Shown here: one piece after another, positions 1-9,563 of the stretch
Numbering within the stretch: the first letter of the stretch is position 1
Layout: every line of letters begins with the position of its first letter
From: Wuchereria bancrofti
Taxonomy: Eukaryota > Nematoda > Chromadorea > Rhabditida > Onchocercidae
Reading direction: 5' to 3'
NCBI GenBank assembly: GCA_005281725.1
Contig: SSBO01000048.1
Coordinates: forward strand, 1 to 23,497
Length of the DNA: 23,497 bases
Position numbers and translations under genes: made by a program
Notes under the pieces: model-generated
The model's database searches: none
The model's input: only the letters and a program-made list of their open reading frames with translations
Told to the model about the DNA's origin: nothing

Positions 1-2
1 GA

Positions 3-470
3 GAACATAGTCGAGATTACCTGTTGAACTACTGGAAGGAAGGTGCAATAATAGCGGATGAATTTTGGGAAAAATGGCAAACGCAATACCTTCAAACACT
101 ACGAGACCGCAAACAAAGAGAACACAAAGGACCACACGCGCAGACTAGACGTATTCCACAAGTGGGAGAGATTGTCTTGGTGCGCACAGGAGCAGTACCC
201 AGAGGATGTTGGCCTCTGGCGCGCATCACCAAGTTAATAGCACAAGCTGGTAATATTCGAGCGGCCCAACTTAAAATGTCCAATGGACACATTTGGGAAA
301 GACCATTGAACCACCTCTACCCCTTAGAACTGAACATCAGTCAAAACAAACAGTACCAAGTCGTGGACCCGAATATCGAACTAGAAGATGACGAAGATGA
401 AGAAAAGCTATCCATCCGTCCTCGATTCGGCGGAAGAAAAACGATGCCAAAAGAGCTAAGAACAGGCTGA
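3..470 (+). CDS. Bel/Pao pol polyprotein, C-terminal end (integrase C-terminal DUF5641 domain), 5' partial
   Basis: The frame is open from the window edge to TGA at 468-470, about 155 codons without a stop. It is the tail of a gag-pol polyprotein. The pattern is that of the DUF5641 domain which follows the integrase core in Bel/Pao elements: an aromatic helix (FWEKWQTQYLQTLR), an SH3-like strand series beginning VGEIVLVR, a P-R-G-x-W-x-L-A-R-I segment and the closing HLYPLEL. An acidic tail (residues DDEDEE) and a basic end follow. The domain is thought to help bind DNA during integration. The TTG at 24 is an internal Leu codon, not a start; the true start lies upstream of the window. The uninterrupted frame and higher GC contrast with the decayed element at 9237-14871, and the protein differs clearly from that copy's DUF5641, so the two belong to different Bel/Pao lineages. 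Confidence 0.85.
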   Translation, partial: EHSRDYLLNYWKEGAIIADEFWEKWQTQYLQTLRDRKQREHKGPHAQTRRIPQVGEIVLVRTGAVPRGCWPLARITKLIAQAGNIRAAQLKMSNGHIWERPLNHLYPLELNISQNKQYQVVDPNIELEDDEDEEKLSIRPRFGGRKTMPKELRTG

Positions 471-515
471 AAACAAGTTCAGTCATTTTGTTTACCACTT
501 TTTTCGAGTCGGGAG

Positions 516-665
516 TGTCGCCACAATGGAGAAGCTATAACGTAATGAACAAAGATTATTGTATTAAATGATTTTAATCTACTTTGTAACTGTCGCCACA
601 ATGGCGAAGCTATAACGTAATGAACAAAGACTATTGTTTTAAGTGATTTTAATCCGCTTTGTAAC
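516..665 (+). repeat. 75-bp unit, two tandem copies
   Basis: Units 516-590 and 591-665 align without gaps and differ at 6 of 75 positions (92% identical). Both begin TGTCGCCACAATGG. They sit at the very start of the candidate LTR, where U3 enhancer-like repeats are common in LTR elements. Alternatively the LTR really begins at 591 and the first unit is a duplicated LTR edge. Confidence 0.9.
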
Positions 666-828
666 CTTAACATCCATAAAATCCCTCCCAATTTTCTTCC
701 TTACAAAGTCATGCATTATTAGCTTCTTGTCTTGGTATGGGTCGGTTGGGAGGTGTCTAGCTTGCTTTAAATGTTTTATTATTAAATTATGTTTGTGTGT
801 TATGTATCAACTCGTTATTGTAATGTTG

Positions 829-834
829 TATAAT
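829..834 (+). promoter_or_regulatory. TATA-like box in LTR
   Basis: TATAAT at 829-834 lies 23 nt upstream of the first G of SL1 at 852, slightly closer than the usual 25-31 nt of a TATA box. If used, transcription would start at or just after 852. Such AT-rich matches are frequent in this window, so the support is positional only. Confidence 0.3.
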
Positions 835-851
835 TTTTAATGTTAATCTGT

Positions 852-873
852 GGTTTAATTACCCAAGTTTGAG
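852..873 (+). other. Exact nematode spliced leader SL1 sequence (22 nt) inside LTR
   Basis: All 22 nt of canonical SL1 are present (begins GGTTTAATTACCC, ends AAGTTTGAG). An exact 22-mer in 23 kb is not expected by chance. SL1 is normally the 5' exon of a ~100-nt SL RNA and is trans-spliced onto mRNA 5' ends. Here the next bases are GTTTGAATAATAAAG: a GT follows, but no SL RNA body is visible, with no Sm site of the AATTTTTGG type in the next 90 nt and weak stem I pairing. A functional SL RNA gene is therefore unlikely. The position between a TATA-like box and AATAAA fits the start of R in the LTR. Alternatives are a relict from a reverse-transcribed trans-spliced RNA, or an SL pseudogene. 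Confidence 0.9.
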
Positions 874-881
874 GTTTGAAT

Positions 882-887
882 AATAAA
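882..887 (+). terminator. Poly(A) signal AATAAA in LTR
   Basis: AATAAA lies 8 nt after the end of SL1, in the sense of the pol gene. It would direct 3'-end formation of the element RNA about 10-25 nt downstream. The second SL1-like site at 8889 also has AATAAAG, 9 nt after its SL1, so the arrangement is shared. Confidence 0.55.
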
Positions 888-910
888 GTATTTCACGAAG
901 ACTCCCACAG

Positions 911-3900
911 TACACGTACACAGAACGGAACCAGTACAGATTCGAGAATCTACCAGTATCGAAGGCAAAGAAGTCAGCGATCTGAACTGTCAAGGAAGGA
1001 AACCTACTTTGTTTCGCAAGGAAGCAGAGCAGTAAGAAAGGGTTATTAAATTTGTTTTTACATTTGGTAACTTTTAGCAAAAGTATGTAACGAAGTTTAT
1101 GTAAATTAAGATGTTCTTTGGAAAAATATTGATATAAATATAAATGTTTCTTAGACCTTTAAACATTCTGAGATAAAGAAGACACAATTTTTAAAACAAA
1201 AATATTCGCAAAACATTTCCTTGACTGTTTAAACAACAATACAGGACGAAAAAATAATAACAACGTTTTGATAAATTTTTGAAAGGCTGTAAAAAAGCCA
1301 GCCAATAGATTTCTTTCCGGATTCTAGTTTAATTTTACGGAATAGGTCAGACAAATAGAAAGAAATCAGAAGAAAGAAGAATGAAGATATAACAGGACGA
1401 ACTTACCAATTTGCCATATATCAGACAATGATTGATGACATGATTTGACCACCAATTTCAACATAAATTATCAAAATTAGAAATTGCTCGCCTTCCAGTT
1501 TCCCGTTTTAAAGACGGAAGAGAAAAGATCAACAAATGATGTATTACGGAAGGAATTCCATTCATACGATTACCAGTAAGAAGCGTAAATTAGAGTAAAA
1601 AAGAAAACTGACTGAGTTAACGGATGTAGAAATGAAGAGTTAAATTTGAAAGTTTTAAAATTTGGAACTTGCTTGTTTTACGACACGGATAATATGCAAT
1701 CAAGTTTGGACTGAATAAATGAAGTTGTAACAAAAAGAAACAAAGGAATTTTTTCTTAAAAATTGAATTTTACTGCAATTAAAATTTGAATTAATCCAGA
1801 GAAAAATATGAATCGATAACAAATCGGAAAAGCGAACTTTGTAATTCACATAGTTAGTTTGCAGTCTCAGTATCTTTTCATTTGCTCTAACTCAATTGAA
1901 ATCACATCCCTTCGCCCACTGTTTCATTTGCTTTGCTCAATATAATTAAAAGTTTGATAATTTCAATTTCCTGCTAGCACTCTTTCGCCATTTCCCGTAG
2001 AAAAAATGAAAAACTTTCTTAACGAACTTTAAAACACATTTTGACTTAATAAAACTTACATCGAACACTGCACTTCAAGTCATATAACTCCTGATCAAGT
2101 AATAATCGAAGGCGCAAATGTTTCATATTTTCTTTATTTCTATTAACTAATAGTATTTTTGTTTACATTAAACAGCTCAGTAGCTTATACATATCCATTT
2201 AGAAGAATTTTGAAGATACAAATATATTCTTTTGGTTTCTTTGAACGCCATACCATTCTTTCCTCCCTTTATTTTTGATAATCACATTTTAAAATTCCTT
2301 TCTTCATTATATTTTAAAGTTATTATACAAATTATGCAAAATGAGTGGGAAATGATGAAAAAAAGTGCAAAGTGTTTTGCATTTTAATCAATTCTATGAT
2401 ATTGTCTCTTTTCTGAAAAAACTATTCGATAAGTACTCCTTTTAAATAGATTTTCTTATATGTAGCAATGAAGTTCATGTCATCACTGAAATCAGAACAA
2501 CGTTTCACTTCTCTCATCAACATACTTCTTTCTCAAATTTCGAGGCAGAAATTATATTATAGCAGATATTTTGCGGCAAAAATGATTTGTGATTCGCAAA
2601 TTTTTGAAGAATTGTTAAAGATTTTTAATTTGCAATTAAAGATTTCTAAAAGCAATATTTAAACATTCCTTAACAAGTCATAATAAAACAAGTCATGTTT
2701 GTTTACAAATTTTTTATTTAATCATTCATTTTTAAATAAAAGACAGTTACTGAATATTTTTCATGTTGATATCTTTGGTTATGTCAATCACTGTGACTAC
2801 GCTACCGTCAGGGATTTCAACACATCGAAAGCTTAATGATACTCACATCTCTGTCTGACAGTCTTTTGATGATTATAGCGAACTAAAAGTGTAGACAGCT
2901 TTAATGGAATTAAGTCAACGAGTAATTGATCCATTCATTTAATTTTTAGGAAGAGTCTAGTCATGCAAAATTCGGAAAGTTATATGTATCATCAAAATAT
3001 CAGAAGTCGAAAATCGAAAATTCCATCCTTTTTTGCTTTATTATAATATACGGAATATTACCTATCGGTGACAGTTCGTTCGGATACAAACACACCACTT
3101 CGCGATACGGGAGCGATAACAAAGGATGAAAGGGCGCATAACTGGTTGTTGTGAAAGTTGGGGTTCAGTCTGAATATAACTTTCGTATGCTCAAAGTCCT
3201 TCCTTGTTTGTTATTGTGGTTGGTGTAGATGAATGCGTTGAATGAATGGTCTATGAAGGGATTGTAACGATTTTATTTGGTTACTACCTACAATATATAG
3301 ATATTAATCTATATCAACAATACTGATAATTTCGTAGAATATCTACGAATGAGATGAAGAAAATGGATGAACGAATATATTGATGATGAAATGAATTGAA
3401 TTGTGGGAGAGGGAAAGCAGCCGAATCGTAGCTTATTGGTAAGGAAAAAACTGTTAGAACTGATTGAGACAAAGGATTTAAATCCTTATGTAGTGGGCAT
3501 TGACTTGCAACAAGAACATGATTATTAAGTATCAAATGATCTTTGCTTTTTATATAGTAAGAGATGGCTTTTAATATTGTTGTGGCTTGCCAAAGGATAA
3601 CTATCAGCTTAAAAGACCTTACAATATTTCGACATTGCAAGCAAATCTGATTTGGAACAAAGGAGTAATTTTTAACATATTAAACAATGTACATATCCTT
3701 TGTTAACAGATAAAAATGTCGGGATAAGCAGATAAGCTCAAGTATAACGGAAAGATGAGTGATGAAATAATGGTTGCTTACATGATGTATAATTTGAAAC
3801 AGTTTTACATTTCTAATGTTCGATTAAAACGAAATTTAGTATTATGGATTAATACAATTTTATTGATATATTTGGTAAGTTATTTGGAGGTTCGCGAGAT

Positions 3901-4553
3901 TATTTCGAGTTTCGCGACACTGGTATCCTTGATTTTGAGCCAAAAAATAGCAGGAGAAATATGAGCGAGGCTGTTCAAATACGTGGAAGTTTGCCTAACA
4001 CATTATAGGTTCATAAAATAAATAAATGAATGACATAGTTTGTAGGATAAATGTTATTTATAGATTCTTTATTTTACATTATTATTTGATATCTGACTTT
4101 CGCATTAAATAAAGGAAAATCGAGACACTTTTTTTCGAATTGTTCCAATCCCGTTGCTTTTTATTAAATAATTTTTTGTTTCAATAAAAATTGGAAGACA
4201 CTGTAGACCGTTTGCTGAGAAGCATTTATTATTGTCAGATTTCTGACAAGGTTCATAATACTTAGATTAGAAAAGCTTCTAAAAAATTAAAGAACATGTT
4301 AAATAATACACACACATACTAACAACTGTAACACTCCATAGTGTGCAGACAAGCTTGCAAAATGAAAAATTGCATGACATACAGTTTTGAAACAATTTTG
4401 TATTTGTCTAAGGAATATTAAATTAAGACAATCTTTGATCTTATGATTTAATAGAAATAAAAATTTATTTTGATACATTATAACTCAATTTTTTCGACAC
4501 AGACAACTTTCTAGATCAATCCAAACACTGACATCCCATCAGATACAACTTAG
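911..4553. other. AT-rich stretch without recognisable gene
   Basis: The part up to about 1080 may still be U5 of the LTR. Beyond that I find only short frames on both strands (the longest is 108 codons, minus strand, 3314-3640). None has a motif I recognise, and they look like chance frames in AT-rich DNA. A perfect 8-bp inverted repeat with a 4-nt centre lies at 3295-3314 (ATATAGAT/ATCTATAT). A slightly GC-richer patch at about 3065-3180 could be regulatory or a small exon, but nothing identifies it. Confidence 0.6.
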
Positions 4554-4664
4554 ATGCATTGTGTCAAAGGTCTCTGCAATTCATCAAAATTGCATTCTGT
4601 AGTCCTCGCAGAATGTTCTAAGTTTCCGGCAAAGAAACCCAAAGATCGGTTCAATGAATCATCG

Positions 4665-4890
4665 CAAGAAAAACGACTTTTCATTTTGTATTTAATAAGC
4701 TTCAACAATAAAAACTTCGGGATATCAAAAATAAGTGGTGGATTAATATGGCACAGAAGATTCAGTCATGTGCACATTCCTACGACCGCAGAGGTCTCTA
4801 CAACCTTTGAAAGAAGTGCATGGACCATTACAAGAAAAACAACTTTTCACTTTGCATTTAGTAAGCTTCAACAATAAAAACTCCGGAATA
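4665..4890. repeat. 60-bp direct repeat pair, 166 bp apart
   Basis: Segments 4665-4724 and 4831-4890 share a CAAGAAAAAC start, a GCTTCAACAATAAAAACT core and a GGA/GGG-ATA end, with a handful of transitions between them. The bases before each copy (around CGCAGA at about 4610 and about 4789) also look related, with a deletion in the second. This suggests an old tandem duplication of about 166 bp. The second copy runs into a short AAT-rich simple repeat at about 4886-4917. Open frames overlap both strands here (plus 4554-4877, minus 4743-4991), but neither is recognisable. Confidence 0.65.
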
Positions 4891-7800
4891 ATAATAATAA
4901 AATAAAAACAATAAAAACATGTCACAGCTCTCTCCTCAGCTCTTCCACAGATAAAACCTTCATTATAAATCGATGGTCTAAACATGCCCAATCGCGCAAT
5001 TAAAACTCAGCAGCAATACCTGAAAAAAACCAAGATCAGTGTTTCCAGAGCCGTCATATTGTCTACTCTCCTAAACAGATCTGAATCTGTCGCCACCACT
5101 ACACAACCACGTGACAATATTACCATGCTCGAAAAAGCGGAAATTATCAAGATAGATGCCACGTTGGATAGATCTTCAGGTTGTAAGACTACTATCTTTA
5201 TGAGATTTCGTTCTGTGGTGAACGGCAACAGTGTTCTTAAAAAAAGTAGAAAAATTTTCTGAAATATTCTCTTTTCTGGACACACCGAATTGTTGCCAGT
5301 GGTCCACTCTGCTTCAAATCGAGAGATACACCATCCATACCGCTGCTATCTTTTTGAGAACGCATGTAGGACCTGTTTAGTGGACTTTAGAAACCTAATT
5401 CGATACTTCTGTCGACGAAAGAAAACGTATTAAAAACTAATCCACTTACTTCTCTAGCACTAATCGATGTGATCTTTCCTCATGCCCTTTGCAACAGTAC
5501 CTGTCTAATTCCACATTGGTCTTTTCACTCACTAAGGCTTTTGCAGCAAGAATTCGTTTGCGAAGCTAAGCCATGAATATGCTCCAAATAAAAATTCTTT
5601 GGGGCTTAATAAATGAATTCCCTAAGCGGTTTTCGCGGTAATGAAAAATTCGTTCAATTCTAAAAGTATTTTTCCACTTCCGAACAAGCAACACTTTTGA
5701 TTGGATAGCTCATATCTCGAAATCAGCTTGATTTATCAAGAAAATTTCCAGCGGAAAGATACAATGAAATTTTTAAAAAATATAGAAAACTTTGTTTAAA
5801 AAATAGGAGCGGGATACACAACTCTAGAAATCTAATCCGACACTTTTCTTGACAACAGTACTGTAAAAACAATACTGCGATGTATCGCGTTCGTCATCTT
5901 TTGCCAACTAAAAAATTTCTTATGAAATGTTTCTGAATTTAAGATTTATAGATATATTTGAACAGGTGAGCAGGTACTTACTAAATCAAATTGAGCGCAG
6001 CAATTTTACCTTTTGGAATGTGATAAATGCAAATTTTGTGATGACACCAAAATATAATTGAAAGAATAATTTCAGAGTTTAATGCTAATATCTTCTTTCT
6101 CAGCTAGAGTGGTGGATTAAGAGAATTACCTTAAAAAAAACGAATTTAGTTTTTAACGAAAAAAAGTACCGTCAAACAGGAAGTCATAATATATATTAGT
6201 TTAAGTCATATAGTAGGATATTGCATATATGTCTAAGAATTTGAATTAATAAAAAGCAAGATAAGTTTGGTTAATTTTAAGCAGTAAGACATCACCTTTG
6301 TTAATAACAATAATTAACATAAATACAATTAAACAATCAACAATGTCAATAATAACAATAATTGTCTGATTGTAATTCATCACCTTCAGTATTATCAATA
6401 TGGGCAATAATTTCGATTTTGTTAGTCTTTCAAGTGAAGGCCATTTTTTATTAATACTTTTGTAATTGGTAATTGTTGCAATAGAATTGACTTGCGGCCC
6501 ACACTGACGGATCTAAAATTCAGGAAGGCCATAAGCACTGAAAAAGCTTATGAACTAAAAATGGCAATTATTAAAGTCCGAGACGACATTGCGGATCTCT
6601 AAACTGAATAATCTAAATTCCAATACTATTTTCTCATAAATTCTGGAATGGACTTGCAAATCCACATTTGGTGTCCCGCATCTCAGATCATCTTACATGA
6701 AAATGGCAGACATCGGCAATAGAAATGGGATTGTCGAATGATAGCTGCTTGAAATAGAATTCGCTGCTATATACCCATCATTTCGCAGCAATACTGTACA
6801 ACTTGCTCTTCTTCGAGAATTTTGTAGTTGCTTTAAGTTTTTTTTTGCTACTATTAAATTTTCAAGTCGTCCTTTGAAAAAAGCAAACGCTCTTTTGTTA
6901 TTTTTTAAGTTTAATAGTTTCCGGATTCGAAATTAGTTCAAAAAATTGATATTCCCATGAGCCCATAACTGAATAACGAAAGACCATTACGTTGATAAGC
7001 CCGATAAATGATAATAAAATTGAGGAATTTAAAAATATAATCGTAAAAACTAACGAGATGTATCAGTGAACAAGAATAACCAAGATATGTTGTACGAGGA
7101 TGAGGTTATAGTTCAAATGATATAAAACTTGAACCATAACTTTTGGGAAAAGTGCTCATGTTGCAGGCGAAGGATAACATCGATTCGATGAAGAGGACGG
7201 GTCACATGGCATACTCTAATGACAATATTCGTCCCCATGTCTTTGTCAAGGAGAACATGATGACGCATAGTGTCACTGTTCTTTTTTGTGCCAGTTGAAT
7301 TGTTGGAAGACGGTTTCCTCCTTGCTTCCTTCAATAGAAGGTTGAATTACAATAGCTCTGCACCGCTCTTGCAGTTTAAATTATCGAAAAATACATAAAC
7401 TTTTCAGTAAAAAACATGCCATAAATCTTTATCAGCAATTTCCTCCTTAATGCCCATAATTTTCTCCACACGTCGCAATTCTTGAAACCATGTTGGCAGT
7501 GATGGATCGCTGTTCTAAAATAGTATTTAATACAAATTTTTCAAACCAAAATAATATTCCACTAAATAAAAAACTTCGTGTGATTCTCATTTACTACCAA
7601 ATATTTTGGCATATTGTAACTTGTAATAACTGTTTCTGCACTAATAACTTTTAATACAAATCACATTACTAGCAAGAAGAATAATGATTCGCTCTTATTT
7701 ACCATAAAATGATTTATATGATCGAGAAGTAATATAAATGGATAAATTCAGATTACGAAATATAAAACTATACTAAATTATGCTTACCAAACTTTTTATG

Positions 7801-8694
7801 CTATTTTAGACATTCAATCAAACCAGATTAACTTTCGTTCATTTTACGACTTTTTCTCATTCTTCCCTAATCCAAACATATACTCCGAAGGAAAAAAGAA
7901 AGTAAAACAAAAAATTTGATGTTAAACTTACGATATCATTCATTGATTTAGTTGTAAAATGTTAAAATACGCTTTTCAGGAAGCACTACAAAAACAAGGA
8001 GCTTTTCTTTTTATCTGAAATCGATGTGTACACACTTCTCGAAGCACTGAAGCTTATTGCACAAATTATATAATAAACAGAAAATTCTTTTGTAAAAATG
8101 AAAAAAAAAATTCAATATTACTTTCAATCACTACTAATGCTATTACCAGATTTTCTTTTCTTCTTAATATACAAATCTTACTAATCATCGTTACTTCTTC
8201 TCTACTCTTTAACAAAATATTAGCAATTATATAATTTTTACACTGTTTGCAGTTTCTTAAAATGCAATGCTCTTTTCTTATACTTTTTATATTCCCTAAC
8301 TCTTCATTCGTACTTAATAACTCTTTTAGCATTTAGCATTAGAATAGAGCAATTGAGCAAGTAGCAAATTTTAGAAAAAATCAGACATGAAAGAACAATA
8401 GTTCAAAATCCCGGCACGGTAGCCTGAACCTCCGGTACGATCTAATTCATTCCGGGACAGTTATAATCACATGTCACAGCACTCACACGTTGCATCTCTA
8501 TGAAATATACAATCTCAATTAATTATTTTTGAATTTAACCAATAAAAAGTTAATTATGACAGCAATTCAAATGTTTCACATCATATGTGGCGTAAAATAA
8601 GATGCATAACCGGAAAATAAGCTCATCGAAAGGTTAAAAGATTAAATTAAATTTAGTAAAAATTAATATAATCTGAAATCAAACGGAAAATTAA
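4891..8694. other. AT-rich stretch without recognisable gene
   Basis: Frames of up to 92 codons exist on both strands at 4984-5285 and others at 7113-7334 (minus) and 8066-8332 (minus); none shows a family motif, signal peptide or clear coding bias. A diverged 32-bp direct repeat (25 of 32 matching, mostly transitions) links 5385-5416 with 5822-5853. A GC-richer patch lies at about 8408-8460. I see no RNA gene and no transposon coding region. Confidence 0.55.
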
Positions 8695-8873
8695 AATTCA
8701 TTCTTCAATGAATTCATATATGACGAGAATATTTCAACAAAATTGAAAATTTGCTTGAAATTCAAAATTTGATAAACTAATTTGAATTTTCTAATCCAAA
8801 TATTACACATTCGCATTACCATTAATACAAAAAATTATTATTAACAATTTGGAATATTTTATTAATAAATCAT
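8695..8873 (+). repeat. Left copy of block duplicated across the nn gap
   Basis: This 179-nt block reappears at 8937-9118. The only difference I see is three fewer A residues in an A run near 8738-8742. It is AT-rich and non-coding. The copies diverge after the shared AATCAT at 8873/9118. It reads as the end of one contig overlapping the start of the next, or as two alleles. Confidence 0.9.
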
Positions 8874-8888
8874 GCAATGCTTAAATTT

Positions 8889-8910
8889 GCTTTAATTACC
8901 CAAGTTTGAG
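8889..8910 (+). other. SL1-like sequence, 21/22 match, at contig end
   Basis: The sequence matches SL1 except C for G at the second position. It is followed by GTAATTAAC and then AATAAAG at 8920-8926. Unlike the 852 copy, it retains and extends SL RNA stem I: TTAATTACC (8892-8900) pairs perfectly with GGTAATTAA (8910-8918) around the loop CAAGTTTGA, with the GT donor inside the stem as in SL RNAs. Only 24 nt remain before the gap at 8935, so stems II and III and the Sm site cannot be judged. It may be an SL RNA gene or pseudogene cut by the gap, or a second copy of the LTR R region. Confidence 0.75.
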
Positions 8911-8934
8911 GTAATTAACAATAAAGCAACAAAT

Positions 8935-8936
8935 NN
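8935..8936. other. Assembly gap (nn)
   Basis: Two undetermined bases join contigs whose ends share about 180 nt (8695-8873 and 8937-9118). The gap length is evidently nominal. Confidence 0.95.
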
Positions 8937-9118
8937 AATTCATTCTTCAATGAATTCATATATGACGAGAATATTTCAACAAAAAAATTGAAAATTTGCT
9001 TGAAATTCAAAATTTGATAAACTAATTTGAATTTTCTAATCCAAATATTACACATTCGCATTACCATTAATACAAAAAATTATTATTAACAATTTGGAAT
9101 ATTTTATTAATAAATCAT
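8937..9118 (+). repeat. Right copy of block duplicated across the nn gap
   Basis: This 182-nt copy of 8695-8873 starts immediately after the gap. It ends where the left copy continues into the SL1-like segment; here the sequence goes on with AGAATACTAC instead. It precedes the truncated 5' edge of the second Bel/Pao element by about 120 nt. Confidence 0.9.
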
Positions 9119-9236
9119 AGAATACTACTGTTTCACTATGTAAATTATAATTTACGTTAAAGTTTCACTTTCTTTTTCGTCTTTTTTTATTTGTCCTTGA
9201 AATTAACACTCATTCGAGACATGTCGGCGTGCAACA

Positions 9237-9563
9237 ATTAGAGTGATACAATATGCAAAATATGGCGATCACCCGACAGTAACGACATTATTATTTAATG
9301 AACTCCAATCCATTAAAAGAAGTGAAAGAGAATGGATTGGAACTATTGAAAATATATAAAGAGTGTTACGCCACTTAGAGGCTTTAGGAGAAAGCCTACA
9401 ACATTCAAATATCGAAACTTTGGTCGAGAATAAATTACCATCATGAATATTAAATAAAATATATGAACAAAAGAAAAAGGATATGCCTTGGTCAGTTCTA
9501 AAATTAAGAAACCTTGTTAAGAAACTGTCAACGTTCATCCGCTCAATTCAATTAAATCTATAA
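9237..9563 (+). pseudogene. Bel/Pao gag fragment (DUF1759-like), 5' truncated
   Basis: The frame beginning ATT AGA GTG at 9237 gives the C-terminal half of a Pao gag, the capsid-type structural protein. Recognisable stretches are YGDHPTVTTLLFNEL, SEREWIGTIENI, LRHLEALGESLQHSNIETLV and KKKDMPWSVLKLR, in family order. Stops interrupt it: TAA at 9357-9359 and TGA at 9444-9446, the latter where related proteins have Trp (a TGG to TGA change). The frame ends at TAA 9561-9563, and the protein continues in another frame. Upstream of 9237 no gag homology is visible. The minus-strand open frame over this interval is its shadow. Confidence 0.85.

Larger units (their letters stand above)
1..910 (+). mobile_element. 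3' end of a Bel/Pao LTR retrotransposon (copy 1)
   Basis: The left edge of the window enters an element already in its pol gene. An open frame ends at 470, and a 45-nt gap then leads to a candidate LTR start (TGTCGCC) at 516, preceded by a short purine-rich stretch (GGGAG, 511-515). The LTR candidate carries a 75-bp tandem duplication, a TATA-like box, SL1 and AATAAA. No envelope-like frame lies between pol and the LTR, unlike the second element further along. The 3' border is not fixed: I stop near 910, about 20 nt after AATAAA, but U5 would extend beyond, perhaps to about 1080. The 5' part and the other LTR lie outside the window, so the LTR pair cannot be compared. Confidence 0.7.
516..910 (+). 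repeat. Candidate 3' LTR of copy 1 (U3-R part)
   Basis: Inferred from position and signals: it follows the pol stop by 45 nt, begins with TGTCGCC (LTRs start with TG) after a purine-rich GGGAG, and contains in order a TATA-like sequence (829-834), SL1 (852-873) and AATAAA (882-887). In an LTR the R region runs from the transcription start to the poly(A) site, so R would be about 852 to 905. The 3' end (expected CA plus target duplication) is not resolved. Without the 5' LTR this remains a candidate. Confidence 0.5.

Noticed and set aside
852..960. Complete SL RNA gene at the first SL1
   Set aside because: The SL1 exon and a following GT are present, but the next ~90 nt lack an Sm-binding site and the stem I partner is weak; AATAAA and LTR context explain it better.
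859..1080. Minus-strand 73-codon frame across SL1 and the LTR end
   Set aside because: No recognisable motif, and it runs antisense through LTR signals.
3295..3314. Perfect 8-bp inverted repeat as a terminator or operator
   Set aside because: Made entirely of ATAT/GAT-type sequence in AT-rich DNA of a eukaryote; no gene context.
3314..3640. Minus-strand 108-codon frame as a gene
   Set aside because: No motif, signal peptide or homology recognised; length is within what AT-rich DNA with chance stops can give, so not reported as a CDS.
7206..7241. Mariner transposase fragment (SNDNIRPHV on the plus strand resembles the D-N-x-R-P-H motif)
   Set aside because: Neither the upstream nor the downstream mariner motifs follow in any frame; a nine-residue match in a long window is likely chance.
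8408..8460. GC-rich patch with CCCGG/CCGGG ends as a structured RNA
   Set aside because: Only five base pairs close a loop of about 35 nt; not convincing.
9269..9538. Minus-strand open frame of 89 codons
   Set aside because: It lies antisense to the gag fragment, whose plus-strand translation matches the family; it is a shadow.
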